Below, in pieces: positions 1 through 9,300 of a stretch of 64,000 bases of DNA. The notes beneath the pieces are model-generated. The model saw only the letters and a list, made by a program, of their open reading frames with translations. It made no database searches and had not been told where the DNA came from. The stretch covers positions 1-64,000 of the forward strand of contig CAYQMF010000010.1 of assembly GCA_964418595.1 (NCBI GenBank). The letters run 5' to 3'. The translations under genes were made by a program, and so were the position numbers. The first letter of the stretch is position 1, and each line of letters opens with the position of its first letter. Source of the DNA: CAYQMF01 sp964418595. Lineage in GTDB: Bacteria; Planctomycetota; UBA1135; UBA2386.

Positions 1-410
1 CCACCTTGTCGATCGCCTGGCGCAACTGGTTGATGGCAATCGACCGGCCGATCATGGATCACGTCCTCGACTACGCGCTGCGCCTCACCCGCGCCACCCG
101 CCTCACCACGGGCGACGCGCCGGCGTGGGTGAAGGAGTGGCTGGCGTGGGGCGCCGGGCCGCGCGCGAGCCAGTACCTGGCGCTCGGCGCCAAGGCGCGC
201 GCGCTCCTGCAGGGCCGGTTCTACGTGGCGGCGGATGACATCCGCGCCGTCGCGCACGCGGTCCTGCGCCACCGTCTGGTCACGAGCTTCGCAGCAGAGG
301 CGGAGGGCGTGACGACCGATCGGGTCATCGATCGCCTCCTCGAGGAGATCGCGCCCAACGACAGCGCGGCGATGGCCGCCGGCGGCCTGCCCAAGGTGAT
401 CCGCCAGTGA
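1..410 (+). CDS. MoxR-family AAA+ ATPase, C-terminal part (5' end outside window)
   Basis: The open frame enters from the left edge and stops at 408-410, so only the last ~135 residues are seen; the TTG at 6 is internal rather than a start. The fragment matches the C-terminal lid of MoxR ATPases: WGAGPRASQYL followed by a helix, then GRFYVAADDIRAVAHAVLRHR, the segment after sensor 2. MoxR proteins are AAA+ chaperones that act on von Willebrand factor A (VWA) proteins. The next genes are DUF58 and two VWA membrane proteins in the same direction, the classic MoxR neighbourhood, which supports the call. The Walker motifs lie outside the window. Confidence 0.85.
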   Translation, partial: TLSIAWRNWLMAIDRPIMDHVLDYALRLTRATRLTTGDAPAWVKEWLAWGAGPRASQYLALGAKARALLQGRFYVAADDIRAVAHAVLRHRLVTSFAAEAEGVTTDRVIDRLLEEIAPNDSAAMAAGGLPKVIRQ

Positions 411-486
411 ACCGCGAGTGAACCGGTGGCCCGACGCCGTTGCGGCGCCGGGCATCAGGTTCCGCGCGCAGCCTCGACAACCCGCG

Positions 487-1395
487 ATGGAGACGACACG
501 CAACCCGTTGGACCCCAGGGTCCTCGCCAAGGTCAGCAAGCTCGAGCTGCGCGCCCGCCTCGTCGTCGAGGGGTTCGTGAGCGGCATGCACAAGTCGCCG
601 TACCGCGGTTTCTCCGTCGAGTTCGCCCAGCACCGCGAGTACGTGCCGGGCGACGACATCCGCTACGTCGACTGGAAGATCTTCGCCAAGTCGGACCGCA
701 TCTACATCAAGGAGTTCGAGGAGGAGACCAACCTCCGCGCCAACCTCTTCCTCGACCAGAGCGAGTCGATGGCGTACGGCCACGACGACGGGATGACGAA
801 GTTCGACTACGCGGCGACGGCGATGGCGGCGCTGGCGTTCCTCATCCAGCAGCAGTCCGACGCCGTGGGCGTGACGCTGTTCGACGAGAACGTCGTGCGT
901 CAGGTGCCACCGAGCAACACCCGGGCCAACCTCAACAACGTCTTCAAGACCCTCACGGAGGCGAAGCCGGCGGCGAAGAGCCGGATCGGCGGCGTGCTCG
1001 AGGAGGTCGCGCGCGAGCTGCGGCGGCGCGGCATGGTGCTCGTGTTCTCGGACCTGTTCGACGACCCGGACGCGGTGTTGAAGGGGTTGCGGGCCATGGC
1101 GCAGCGCGGCCACGACGTGGCCGTGTTCCACGTGCTCGACCGCGACGAGGTCGAGTTCCCGTTCGAGCGCATGACCATGTTCGAGGGCCTGGAGTCGATG
1201 CCCGAACTCCTGGTCGACCCCAAGGCTCTCCGCGACGCGTACCTGGAGGAGATCCACGCGTTCCAGGACAAGGTCCGCCGCGGCTGCCTCGCCCAGCGCA
1301 TCGACTACGTGCCGCTGCTCACGCACCAGCCGCTCGACGTCGCGCTGTCTTCGTTCCTCGCCCTGCGCGCCTCGCGCGCGAAGCGTCGCAAGTAG
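487..1395 (+). CDS. DUF58 domain protein (MoxR-associated)
   Basis: About 302 residues from the ATG at 487. A GTG at 418 would add 23 low-complexity residues that do not look like the family. Typical DUF58 features are the segment SPYRGFSVEFAQHREYVPGD and, right after it, VDWKIFAKSDRIYIKEFEEE, then a VWA-like core beginning FLDQSESM, a degenerate metal-site motif. DUF58 proteins are the usual partners of MoxR ATPases, but their biochemical role is unknown. No signal peptide or membrane segment is visible, so it is probably cytoplasmic. It sits between the MoxR gene and the BatA-like gene, 3 bp before the latter's GTG, so the genes are very likely cotranscribed. Confidence 0.88.
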   Translation: METTRNPLDPRVLAKVSKLELRARLVVEGFVSGMHKSPYRGFSVEFAQHREYVPGDDIRYVDWKIFAKSDRIYIKEFEEETNLRANLFLDQSESMAYGHDDGMTKFDYAATAMAALAFLIQQQSDAVGVTLFDENVVRQVPPSNTRANLNNVFKTLTEAKPAAKSRIGGVLEEVARELRRRGMVLVFSDLFDDPDAVLKGLRAMAQRGHDVAVFHVLDRDEVEFPFERMTMFEGLESMPELLVDPKALRDAYLEEIHAFQDKVRRGCLAQRIDYVPLLTHQPLDVALSSFLALRASRAKRRK

Positions 1396-1398
1396 CCC

Positions 1399-3696
1399 GT
1401 GCTGAACTTCTTCAACCCGCTGCTGCTGTGGGGCGCGCTCGCCTTCGCGGTGCCGCTGATCATCCACCTGCTCAACCGGCAGCGCTTCCGCCGCCGCGCC
1501 TGGGCGGCGATGGAGTTCCTGCTCGCCGCGTACAAGAAGCAGCGAAGGCGGGTGCGCACGGAGAACCTGCTGCTGCTGATCCTGCGCTGCCTGATCCCGA
1601 TCCTGCTCGCGCTCGCCATCGCCCGCCCGGTGCTGCGCAGCGTCGCCGGCCTCGTGGGGATCGGCAGCACTGCCCACCACGTGCTCGTCATCGACGCCAG
1701 CTACAGCATGGGCGTCGAACCGCCCGGCGCGCCGAGTCCGTTCGCGCAGGCCAAGAGCCTCGCCACGCGGCTGCTCGATCGGGTGGCACGGCAGTCGGGC
1801 CACAAGGTCTCGATCGTCGTCGCCGGCGTGCGCCCCACGACACCAGTGGTCGACGACCTCAACGTCGCGCGCGCCAAGGCGCAGCTCGCCGTGCTGGGCC
1901 GACCGTTCGATGGCGCGAGCGACCTCACTGCCGCGCTGGTGGCCGCCGCCGAGCTGGTCGAGAACGGCAGCGACCCGGAGTACCGCGTGCACGTGTTCAC
2001 CGACCTGCAGGTGCGCGCGCTGGGTCTCGACAAGACCGCCGGTGCCCAGGGCGACGCCGCGCGGGCGCCGGACACTCCGCCCGGCGAGACCCCGCCGGCG
2101 GACGCCTTCAAAGACACCATCGCCGACGCCGTCGAGCGCCTGCGCAAGAAGGCGGAGCTGACCTTCTTCGATGTCGGTCCCGAGGCCGGCGCTGAGCACC
2201 TCGACAACCTGCAAGTCACCGACCTGCGCCTCCTCGACGAACTGGCCGTCGTGCGCACGCCCCTGCCGTTGCAGGTCACGCTGCACAATCGGGGCGAGTC
2301 GCCGCGTGCGGTGCAGGTCACCGTGGAGATCGACGGCGGCGCGCCGGTCCGCCAGGCCGTGACGCTCGAGGCGCTCGCCGACAAGACGGTCGAGTTCCCG
2401 CTCACGTTCCTCGACGTCGGACTGCGCACCGTGAAGGCCTCGATCGAGAGCGACGGCCTGGACGCGGACGATGTGCGCTACCTCGTCGTCGAGGTGCGCG
2501 ACCGCGTCAAGCTGCTGTTGGTCGAGGGCTCGGACGAGACGGAGGCGCCGCTGCAGGACGCATCGCACGTGCGCGCGATCCTCGACCCCGGCGCCGGCGA
2601 CGGTGATCCGTCGCTGACCCCGTTCCAGCCGCGCACGATCGACACGCTGCAGTTCTGGACGGGCAACGAGCCGTTCGCCGACTACGACCTCGTCGCGCTG
2701 TGCAACGTCGAAGCCGTGCCAGCCGAAGTCGCGGAGAAGCTCAAGAACGCGATGCAAGGCGGGACCTCGCTGTTCGTGATGACCGGCGGACGGTGCAAGG
2801 CGGACTCCTACAACGCCAACCTGCACGTCGCCGGGCAAGGCCCCGTGCCGCTGCAATTGCACGGCCCGCTCGGTTTCGCACCGCTCGGCGACGAGAGCTA
2901 CGGCGCGGAGATCGTCGACCCCGACCATCCGGTGTTCCAGGATCTCGGCGAGGTGTTCCGGGACATCTTCCAGCAGCTGCCGATCTACAAGTTCATGGGC
3001 AGCGACGCGACCACGCTGCACCGCGACGCACGGATCATCGCCCGCCTGCGCGATCCGCAGCAGAGTCCGCTCCTGACCGTCGGCGCGTGGGGCGAAGGCC
3101 GTGTCGCCGTGCTGAGCACGACGATCACGCGGCGGCCGGATCGCTGGAACGACCTGCAGCTCGAGATGATCGCGTTCCAGTTCCTCCACCCCCTGGCGCG
3201 CTGGCTCACGGTCTCCGGCGCCAGCCAGCACAACATCGTGGTCGGCGGCGCCATCGGCGCGTCGCTGCGCGACAAGCCGCGCGACGTGGCCTACCTCACC
3301 AGCGAGCGGGCGGGCTCGATGCGCATTCCCACCGGCGAGGACGGTCGCCCGCTGCCGGGCAATCGCTACGCGCTGCCGCCGTGCCGCGACACCGCGTTCT
3401 CCGGCATCTATCTGGCGGACCTCCAGGTGGAGAAGGACGGCGTCCTCACTCCGCGCCAGCTTCCGTTCGCCGTCAACGTCGAGCCCGTCGAGGGTGATCT
3501 GCGCTACGCGGCCCACGGCGTGGTGCGCGAGCGCCTCGGCGTCGAGCGCATCCATCGCGAGCTGCCCGCGGAAGGGAGCACGGCGATCGACTCCGGCGCC
3601 AACGAGCTGGGCCCGATGCTCCTGCTCGCGGCGTTCTTGTTCCTGCTCGGCGAGGGCGCGCTGGCCCGCTACGTCAGCACGCGGCGCGGCGGATGA
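1399..3696 (+). CDS. BatA-like membrane protein with von Willebrand A domain
   Basis: 765 residues from GTG 1399. The N-terminus (FFNPLLLWGALAFAVPLIIH, residues ~4-23) is the hallmark of BatA/aerotolerance-regulator proteins, followed by a second membrane segment near residues 50-75. A VWA domain starts around residue 95 with VIDASYSMG, an intact DxSxS metal-site motif. The middle has a CARDB-like stretch (QVTLHNRGESPRAVQVTVEI, ~290-310), then a glutamine-amidotransferase-like fold without an obvious catalytic cysteine. A final membrane helix lies at ~738-756 (LLLAAFLFLLGEGAL). MoxR plus DUF58 plus VWA membrane proteins are thought to assemble or mature envelope or metal enzymes; the substrate here is unknown. 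It overlaps the next gene by ATGA. Confidence 0.85.
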   Translation: MLNFFNPLLLWGALAFAVPLIIHLLNRQRFRRRAWAAMEFLLAAYKKQRRRVRTENLLLLILRCLIPILLALAIARPVLRSVAGLVGIGSTAHHVLVIDASYSMGVEPPGAPSPFAQAKSLATRLLDRVARQSGHKVSIVVAGVRPTTPVVDDLNVARAKAQLAVLGRPFDGASDLTAALVAAAELVENGSDPEYRVHVFTDLQVRALGLDKTAGAQGDAARAPDTPPGETPPADAFKDTIADAVERLRKKAELTFFDVGPEAGAEHLDNLQVTDLRLLDELAVVRTPLPLQVTLHNRGESPRAVQVTVEIDGGAPVRQAVTLEALADKTVEFPLTFLDVGLRTVKASIESDGLDADDVRYLVVEVRDRVKLLLVEGSDETEAPLQDASHVRAILDPGAGDGDPSLTPFQPRTIDTLQFWTGNEPFADYDLVALCNVEAVPAEVAEKLKNAMQGGTSLFVMTGGRCKADSYNANLHVAGQGPVPLQLHGPLGFAPLGDESYGAEIVDPDHPVFQDLGEVFRDIFQQLPIYKFMGSDATTLHRDARIIARLRDPQQSPLLTVGAWGEGRVAVLSTTITRRPDRWNDLQLEMIAFQFLHPLARWLTVSGASQHNIVVGGAIGASLRDKPRDVAYLTSERAGSMRIPTGEDGRPLPGNRYALPPCRDTAFSGIYLADLQVEKDGVLTPRQLPFAVNVEPVEGDLRYAAHGVVRERLGVERIHRELPAEGSTAIDSGANELGPMLLLAAFLFLLGEGALARYVSTRRGG

Positions 3697-6122
3697 GGCG
3701 CATGCTCGCGATCCCCCTCATCGACGCCGGTCTGTTCGGCCAGGACCCGCAGGTCCCCCCAACCGCGGAGGTGTACACGGAGCAGACGTTCCGGTTCCTC
3801 GCCCTCCCGGAGCTCTGGGTCCTCGGGCTGGTCATCATCCCCGGCATCCTGCTCTTCGCGTGGTGGTGCTACGGCGGCCTCGCCCGACTCGAGCGCCGGG
3901 ACCGGATCGTGCTCTCCGTGGTGCGCGGCCTCGCGCTCCTGCTCTGCCTCGTGGCGCTGTTCGAGCCGGCCTTCGAGCTGATCCGCTACAGCACCGTACG
4001 CAGCCAGGTCCACGTGGTCGTCGATGACACCGCGAGCATGGGGCGCAAGGACACCTACACCGACCCTGCGCAGCGAGCCGCGCTCGCCAAGGCCGCGGGC
4101 GTCGGCGATGTCTCGGGGCTGACGCGCGCCGAACTGGTCGCGAAGGTGCTGCACCGGCCGCAGGGCCTGCTCGATCAGTTGCAGTCGAACCACGACCTGC
4201 GCCTGTTCAAGTTCGTGCGCAAGCCGATCCCGGTGGGCAGCTTCTCGGAGCTCACCGCGCGCGGCCCGCGCTCACCCATCGGCGACGCGCTCGACCTGCA
4301 CCTCGGCGCCGCCGGCGCCACGAACGTCGACGCCGTGATCCTCGTGTCCGACGGCCGCAGCAACGTCGGGCAGTCGCCGGTCGACGTGGCGGGCAAGTTC
4401 CGCGGCAACGACCTGCCGATCTTCACGATCGGCGTCGGCGATCCCAATCCACCGCGCAACGTGCGGATCACCGGCCCCGGCGGACCCCGCGAGGCGCTGC
4501 GCCTGGAGGAGGTCGGCTTCGACGTGACGGTGAGCGCCGAGGGCAACCTCGCGGGCCGTACCGTGACGGTCACGCTGCACGGCGCCCGCGACGGCGGCCA
4601 AAGCCAGGTGCTCGAGACCACGACGACGACCCTGCTCGCCGACGGTGAGCCGGCGAAGGTCCGGCTGTTCCGAGCCTTCGAGGATGCCGGCGACTGGACG
4701 CTGCGCTTCGAGGTGACCGCGCTGCCGGAGGAGACCACGACCGACGACAACGTCGACGTCCGCTTCCTGCGCGTGAACGACGAGCGCATCCGCGTGCTCT
4801 ACGTCGACGGTTATCCGCGCTGGGACTATCGGTACGTGAAGAACGCGCTCCTGCGCGTCGATCCGAGCATCGAGGCGCAGGTCTACCTGTTCGACGCGAG
4901 CCGCGACTTCATCCAGGAGCACAGCAAGCACCTGGAGCCGCTGCGCGAGTTGCCTCGCACCAAGGAAGAGCTGTTCAAGTACCACGTCGTGCTGCTCGGT
5001 GACGTGCTGCCAGAGCAACTCGCCCCCACGGAGGATCGCCGGCAGGAATGGCTGCAGCTGCTCACCCAGTTCGTGGAGTACGGCGGCGGGCTCGGCGTGG
5101 TCTGGGGCGAATGGGCGATGCCGGAACGCTATCGCAGCACGCCGCTCGAAGACCTGCTCCCCGTGGTGCTCGAGGAGCCCGATCGCCTCGTTGGCCATGA
5201 CTGGTCGGAACCGTTCCTCCCGAGGCTCGAGAACTCCCTGCTCCCGCACGACATCGTGCTGCTGCAGCGCGAGAGCGAACTGAACGAGCGGCTCTGGCGC
5301 GAGGGCCTCGCTCCCCTCGTGGCGTACTACCCCGTCCAGCAGGCCAAGGCCGGCGCCACGGTCGTGCTCCGCCATCCCACCGACGAGAACCGCTTCGGCA
5401 AGCGGCCCCTCATCGTCACCGGCGACGTGCCGCGCGGCCGCGTCATGTTCCTGGCGACCGACGAGACCTGGCGCTGGCGCGATCCCTACGGCGAGAAGTA
5501 CCACGACGCGTTCTGGCGCAACGTGGTGCGCCACCTCGCGGCCGGACGCCTGCGCCGCCGGGACGACCGCGTCGACCTGCGCGTCGACAAGGTGATCGTC
5601 GAGACCGGCGAGCAGGTGAAGATCTCGCTGCAGCTCCTCGACACGGAACTGTCGGTTCGTCGCGGCAGCGAACAGGCGGTGTTCTTCCGCAAAGCCGATG
5701 GCCAACCGGAGCGACGCATGCTGCAGGCTGCAACCGGAGCCAACGACAGCGGCGAGTTCGAGGGTCGCTTCACCATGCCGGATCCGGGCGTGGTGAGCGT
5801 GCTGGTGTTCGAGGACGACAACCCGCAGGGCGAGACGCTCGCGCGCGAAGACATCCTGGTGAAGGTCCCCGACGTCGAGATGGCGCGCAGCAGCCAGGAT
5901 CGCGAGACCCTGGAGCAGATCGCCGCTGCGTCGAAGGACGGCTTCTACTCGCTGCTCGGCGACCTCGACCGGCTCGCGGCCGTCTTCAAGGAGCGCAAGC
6001 CCTACGAGACCGAGGTCGATCGCTCGACCCGACCGCTGTGGGACCACTGGTGGACCCTCGCCGGGGTCCTGGCCTTGCTGACCATCGAGTGGCTCCTGCG
6101 CAAGCGGGTCCGCCTCGTGTAG
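3693..6122 (+). CDS. Membrane protein with VWA and glutamine-amidotransferase-like domains
   Basis: 809 residues; ATG 3693 overlaps the previous stop by four bases. Two membrane helices lie near residues 28-52 and 70-92 and one near the C-terminus (WTLAGVLALLTIEWLLRKR). Between them are a VWA-like domain opening with VVDDTASMG (metal site DxxxS, slightly degenerate) and containing ILVSDGRSN, then a beta-sandwich region, then a class-I glutamine-amidotransferase-like region (VLYVDGYPRWDYRYVKNALL, ~370-390). This architecture is recurrent in planctomycete MoxR loci. It probably forms a membrane complex with the preceding gene product. The function is not established. Confidence 0.8.
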   Translation: MRRMLAIPLIDAGLFGQDPQVPPTAEVYTEQTFRFLALPELWVLGLVIIPGILLFAWWCYGGLARLERRDRIVLSVVRGLALLLCLVALFEPAFELIRYSTVRSQVHVVVDDTASMGRKDTYTDPAQRAALAKAAGVGDVSGLTRAELVAKVLHRPQGLLDQLQSNHDLRLFKFVRKPIPVGSFSELTARGPRSPIGDALDLHLGAAGATNVDAVILVSDGRSNVGQSPVDVAGKFRGNDLPIFTIGVGDPNPPRNVRITGPGGPREALRLEEVGFDVTVSAEGNLAGRTVTVTLHGARDGGQSQVLETTTTTLLADGEPAKVRLFRAFEDAGDWTLRFEVTALPEETTTDDNVDVRFLRVNDERIRVLYVDGYPRWDYRYVKNALLRVDPSIEAQVYLFDASRDFIQEHSKHLEPLRELPRTKEELFKYHVVLLGDVLPEQLAPTEDRRQEWLQLLTQFVEYGGGLGVVWGEWAMPERYRSTPLEDLLPVVLEEPDRLVGHDWSEPFLPRLENSLLPHDIVLLQRESELNERLWREGLAPLVAYYPVQQAKAGATVVLRHPTDENRFGKRPLIVTGDVPRGRVMFLATDETWRWRDPYGEKYHDAFWRNVVRHLAAGRLRRRDDRVDLRVDKVIVETGEQVKISLQLLDTELSVRRGSEQAVFFRKADGQPERRMLQAATGANDSGEFEGRFTMPDPGVVSVLVFEDDNPQGETLAREDILVKVPDVEMARSSQDRETLEQIAAASKDGFYSLLGDLDRLAAVFKERKPYETEVDRSTRPLWDHWWTLAGVLALLTIEWLLRKRVRLV

Positions 6123-6337
6123 CGAGGTGTCGGCCCGACATCGGAGCACACGCCCGCGACACCGGCCACCGGCACCGTCGGCGAGCACGGCTATAGTCAG
6201 CGCCCGGCGCGCCGGTGCCGCCAGGAAGGTGGCCCGAAACGATGCCTGGAGGGCGCGGCGACGCGTCGTACCCGAGAATCCTGCCCGATGCGCGATCCCC
6301 GCCGCGGCCGGTGGCCGATGAAAGTGACGAAAGATCG

Positions 6338-9300
6338 ATGAGACTCCGGACCCTTGTTGCACTGCTGGTGATGCCGGCACGTGCGCTCGCTTCCCGTCGG
6401 CCAGCGAGATTCCTCCAGCAGCGGACGCTGGTGGCGGCGGCGCTCACGGCGGCGGCTCTGCCGGCGCAGACCGAGTCGTTCCAGGGCAACGGGTTGTTCA
6501 GCCTGCCGCGCTCCCAGGACGACGTCTTCGAGTGGCGCACCGCCCGCGAAGAACTCACCGCGGGCAAGTTGCAGGAGGCCGTGGAGCGGTTGCACCTGCT
6601 CCTCGACGACAAGAAGGGCGGTGTCGTCCCGGTCCTGGAGGGCGTCGATCGCTACCTCGGCCTGCGCGCCGCGGTGATCGAAACGCTCCGCGACCTCCCC
6701 CCGGATGCCGTCGCCGCGTACGAGCGGCTGGTGGCGCGCGAGGGCGGCGGCCTCCTGCGCGACGCGTTCACGGGCTCGCGGCCCGACGATCTGCTGGCCG
6801 TCGCCCGCGCGTTCCCTGCCGCGGAGCCGGGCCGGCTGGCGCGGATCCGGCTCGGCGATCTGGAGTTCGTCGCAGGTCGACCGACCACGGCGCTGCGCCA
6901 CTACGTCGCGGCGCGCGACGCCACGGGTCCTGCGCATCGGATCTATCCGGGGATCGAACGACGCCTCGTCGTCGCGCGGGCCCTCGCCGAAGGCGAGCGC
7001 ACCGGCGATCCGCTGCCGCCCGAACTCGAAGTGCTGGTTGCGCAGGCACGCACCAGCCTCCCCGGGGCTGAGGATGCCCTGCGCGACCATTTCGGCTTCG
7101 CGCGCCGGCCGCCTTCGCCACCACGCGGGCGGGCGCGGCTCATGCGTTCGGAACAGGTCGCGCCCACCGGCTTCGGCGCCAACGAGTTCGCCATGCACGT
7201 GGTCGGCGATGCATCGGGGCTGTTCATCACCGACGGCCTCAGCGTGATCGCCATCGACCCGTTCGACCGGCGCAGGCTGTGGGAAGGCGAAGGTCCGTTC
7301 CTCCGCGAAGGTGAGGACTACCGCGAGTACGAGGGACAGATCGACGTGAACTTCGCGCTGGCGCCAGCGGTGAACAGCGACATCGTCGTCGCGGCGCTGC
7401 AGGTGCCCACCGAAGGCGAGAACTCGCGTTTCCGGCAGTTCGACGTCATCGTCAAGATCCCGTCTCGCCGCCTCGTGGCCTTCGATCGCCGCACCGGCAA
7501 GCAGCGGTGGACGCACTACGACGGGCGGAACGGCGCGATCACGAGGCGTTTCGCCGGCCACGAGGCCTGCGCACCTCCTGTGATCGTGGGCGACACGGTC
7601 TTCGTCCCGTCGCACGACAAGACGGGCTCGATCGCCTTCTCGGTCGCGGCGTACGACGTCAACAGCGGCGAGCCGCGCTGGCGACGTTTGATCTGCAGCA
7701 GCCAGCTCGAGGTCAACATGTTCGGCAACGCCCGACGCGAGTTCGCGGCCTCACCGCTGGCCCTGCACGGCGGCGTGATCTACGGCTGCACGAACCTCGG
7801 GGTCTGCTTCGCCCTCGACCAGGCAGACGGCGTGTTGCGGTGGGTATCGGCCTACGAGGTCACGAACATGCCGCAGACCCGTCTGACCCATCAGGAAGAT
7901 CGGGCGGTGTACTTCGCGAACAACCCGGTGTGCGTGGCAGCCGGGGTCCTGGCCTGCACACCACTCGACTCGGAGTACGTGGTCGGGATGGATTGCAGCA
8001 ACGGTCGCATGCTCTGGCGGCTGCCCTACCTGGCGCGGATGTCCGGCGACAACAACGTGCGCTGGCTGCTCGGCGCGATCGGCGACGAGTTCATCGTCAG
8101 CGGACAAGGGGTGCTCGCGATCAAGGCGCGGCCGACCAGCCCACGCCAGTCCGGCGAAGTGCGTCTGGTCCGGTCGCGTGAGAATCTCGGCGTCGACCCG
8201 TTGCTCGATCTGCCGCCGCGGGGCGCGATCGTCGGCAACCGGATCTACTATCCGAGCAGCGGCGGCGTGAGCGTCTTCGATGCCCATGGCACCGCCGACC
8301 CCATCGTCACGTCGCTGCCGCGCCTCCCGCGCCCAGGCAACCTGCTCCTGACCGATGGGCTCCTGGTGTCCGCCCGGTCCGGCGCCATCGACGTGTGCTA
8401 CGACGTCGACAGCCTCCTGCAGTTCGCGGAGCGGCAGGTGCGCGACGACCCCGACGACCCCGTGGCGGCCCTGTCCCTCGCCCAGATGCTGCGCGCGCAG
8501 GCGGGCGACAACCTGGAGGGCGGCCTCGCCGATCGCGCCGCCGAGATCCTGCGCGGCGGAATCGCCGCCTGCCAGCGACGCGGCGTCGCGGCCGACGATC
8601 CGACGCGCCTCCGCCTCGGCGGCCTGCTGTTCGATCTGACGGTCGCGCGGGCGATGAGCGTGGGCAAGCGCGAGCCCGACCGCGCCCTCGCGATGCTGCG
8701 CCGCGCGCGGGACGAGGCGACCGACGACGATCGCTGGCTGGTGGCGCATCGCCGCGTGCTGACGCTCACCCGCGCGCCGGCAGACACCTGCCGTGAGCTG
8801 GATCTCCTGGCCGAACGCCTGGGAGAGGCGGTCGTGCACTTCGACGGCGGCGTCCTGCTACCCGCGAGTGCTTTCGCGCTCTGGCAGTGCGCGGAACGCG
8901 AAGTCGATCCGGGCCGGATGCTCGCCCGCTGGCAGGGCCTGCTCGAGCGCTATCCGGACATCCGCATCGATGGGATCGACGCCCGCACCCTCGCCACGCA
9001 GCGCATCGCCCGTCTCCTCGATCAGCATGGCCAGGGGATCTACGAGCCGATCGAGCGGCGCGCGCGCGACGCCATGGCTGCGGCGATCGGCGACGCAACG
9101 TCCCTGTCCGCCGTCGTCGAGCGCTTCCCACACAGCGCCGTCGCCCGTGATGCACTGCGTTCGATCATGGATCTGGCCGTCGCGGACGGAGACCTCGATG
9201 CGGCCGTGCGCTGCGCGCGTCGCGCCACCGAACGCGGTACCGTCACGCCAGGGCTGCTGCGGCGTCTGCAGGCCACCGCCACACGCCGAGGCAACGAGGC

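Noticed and set aside
325..3555. 1,076-codon open frame on the minus strand opposite the DUF58 and BatA genes
   Set aside because: Composition-driven antisense frame: the sense genes have domain motifs and it has none. The same holds for 4272-6380, 11805-14411, 15256-17232, 30631-32520 and 34053-36800.
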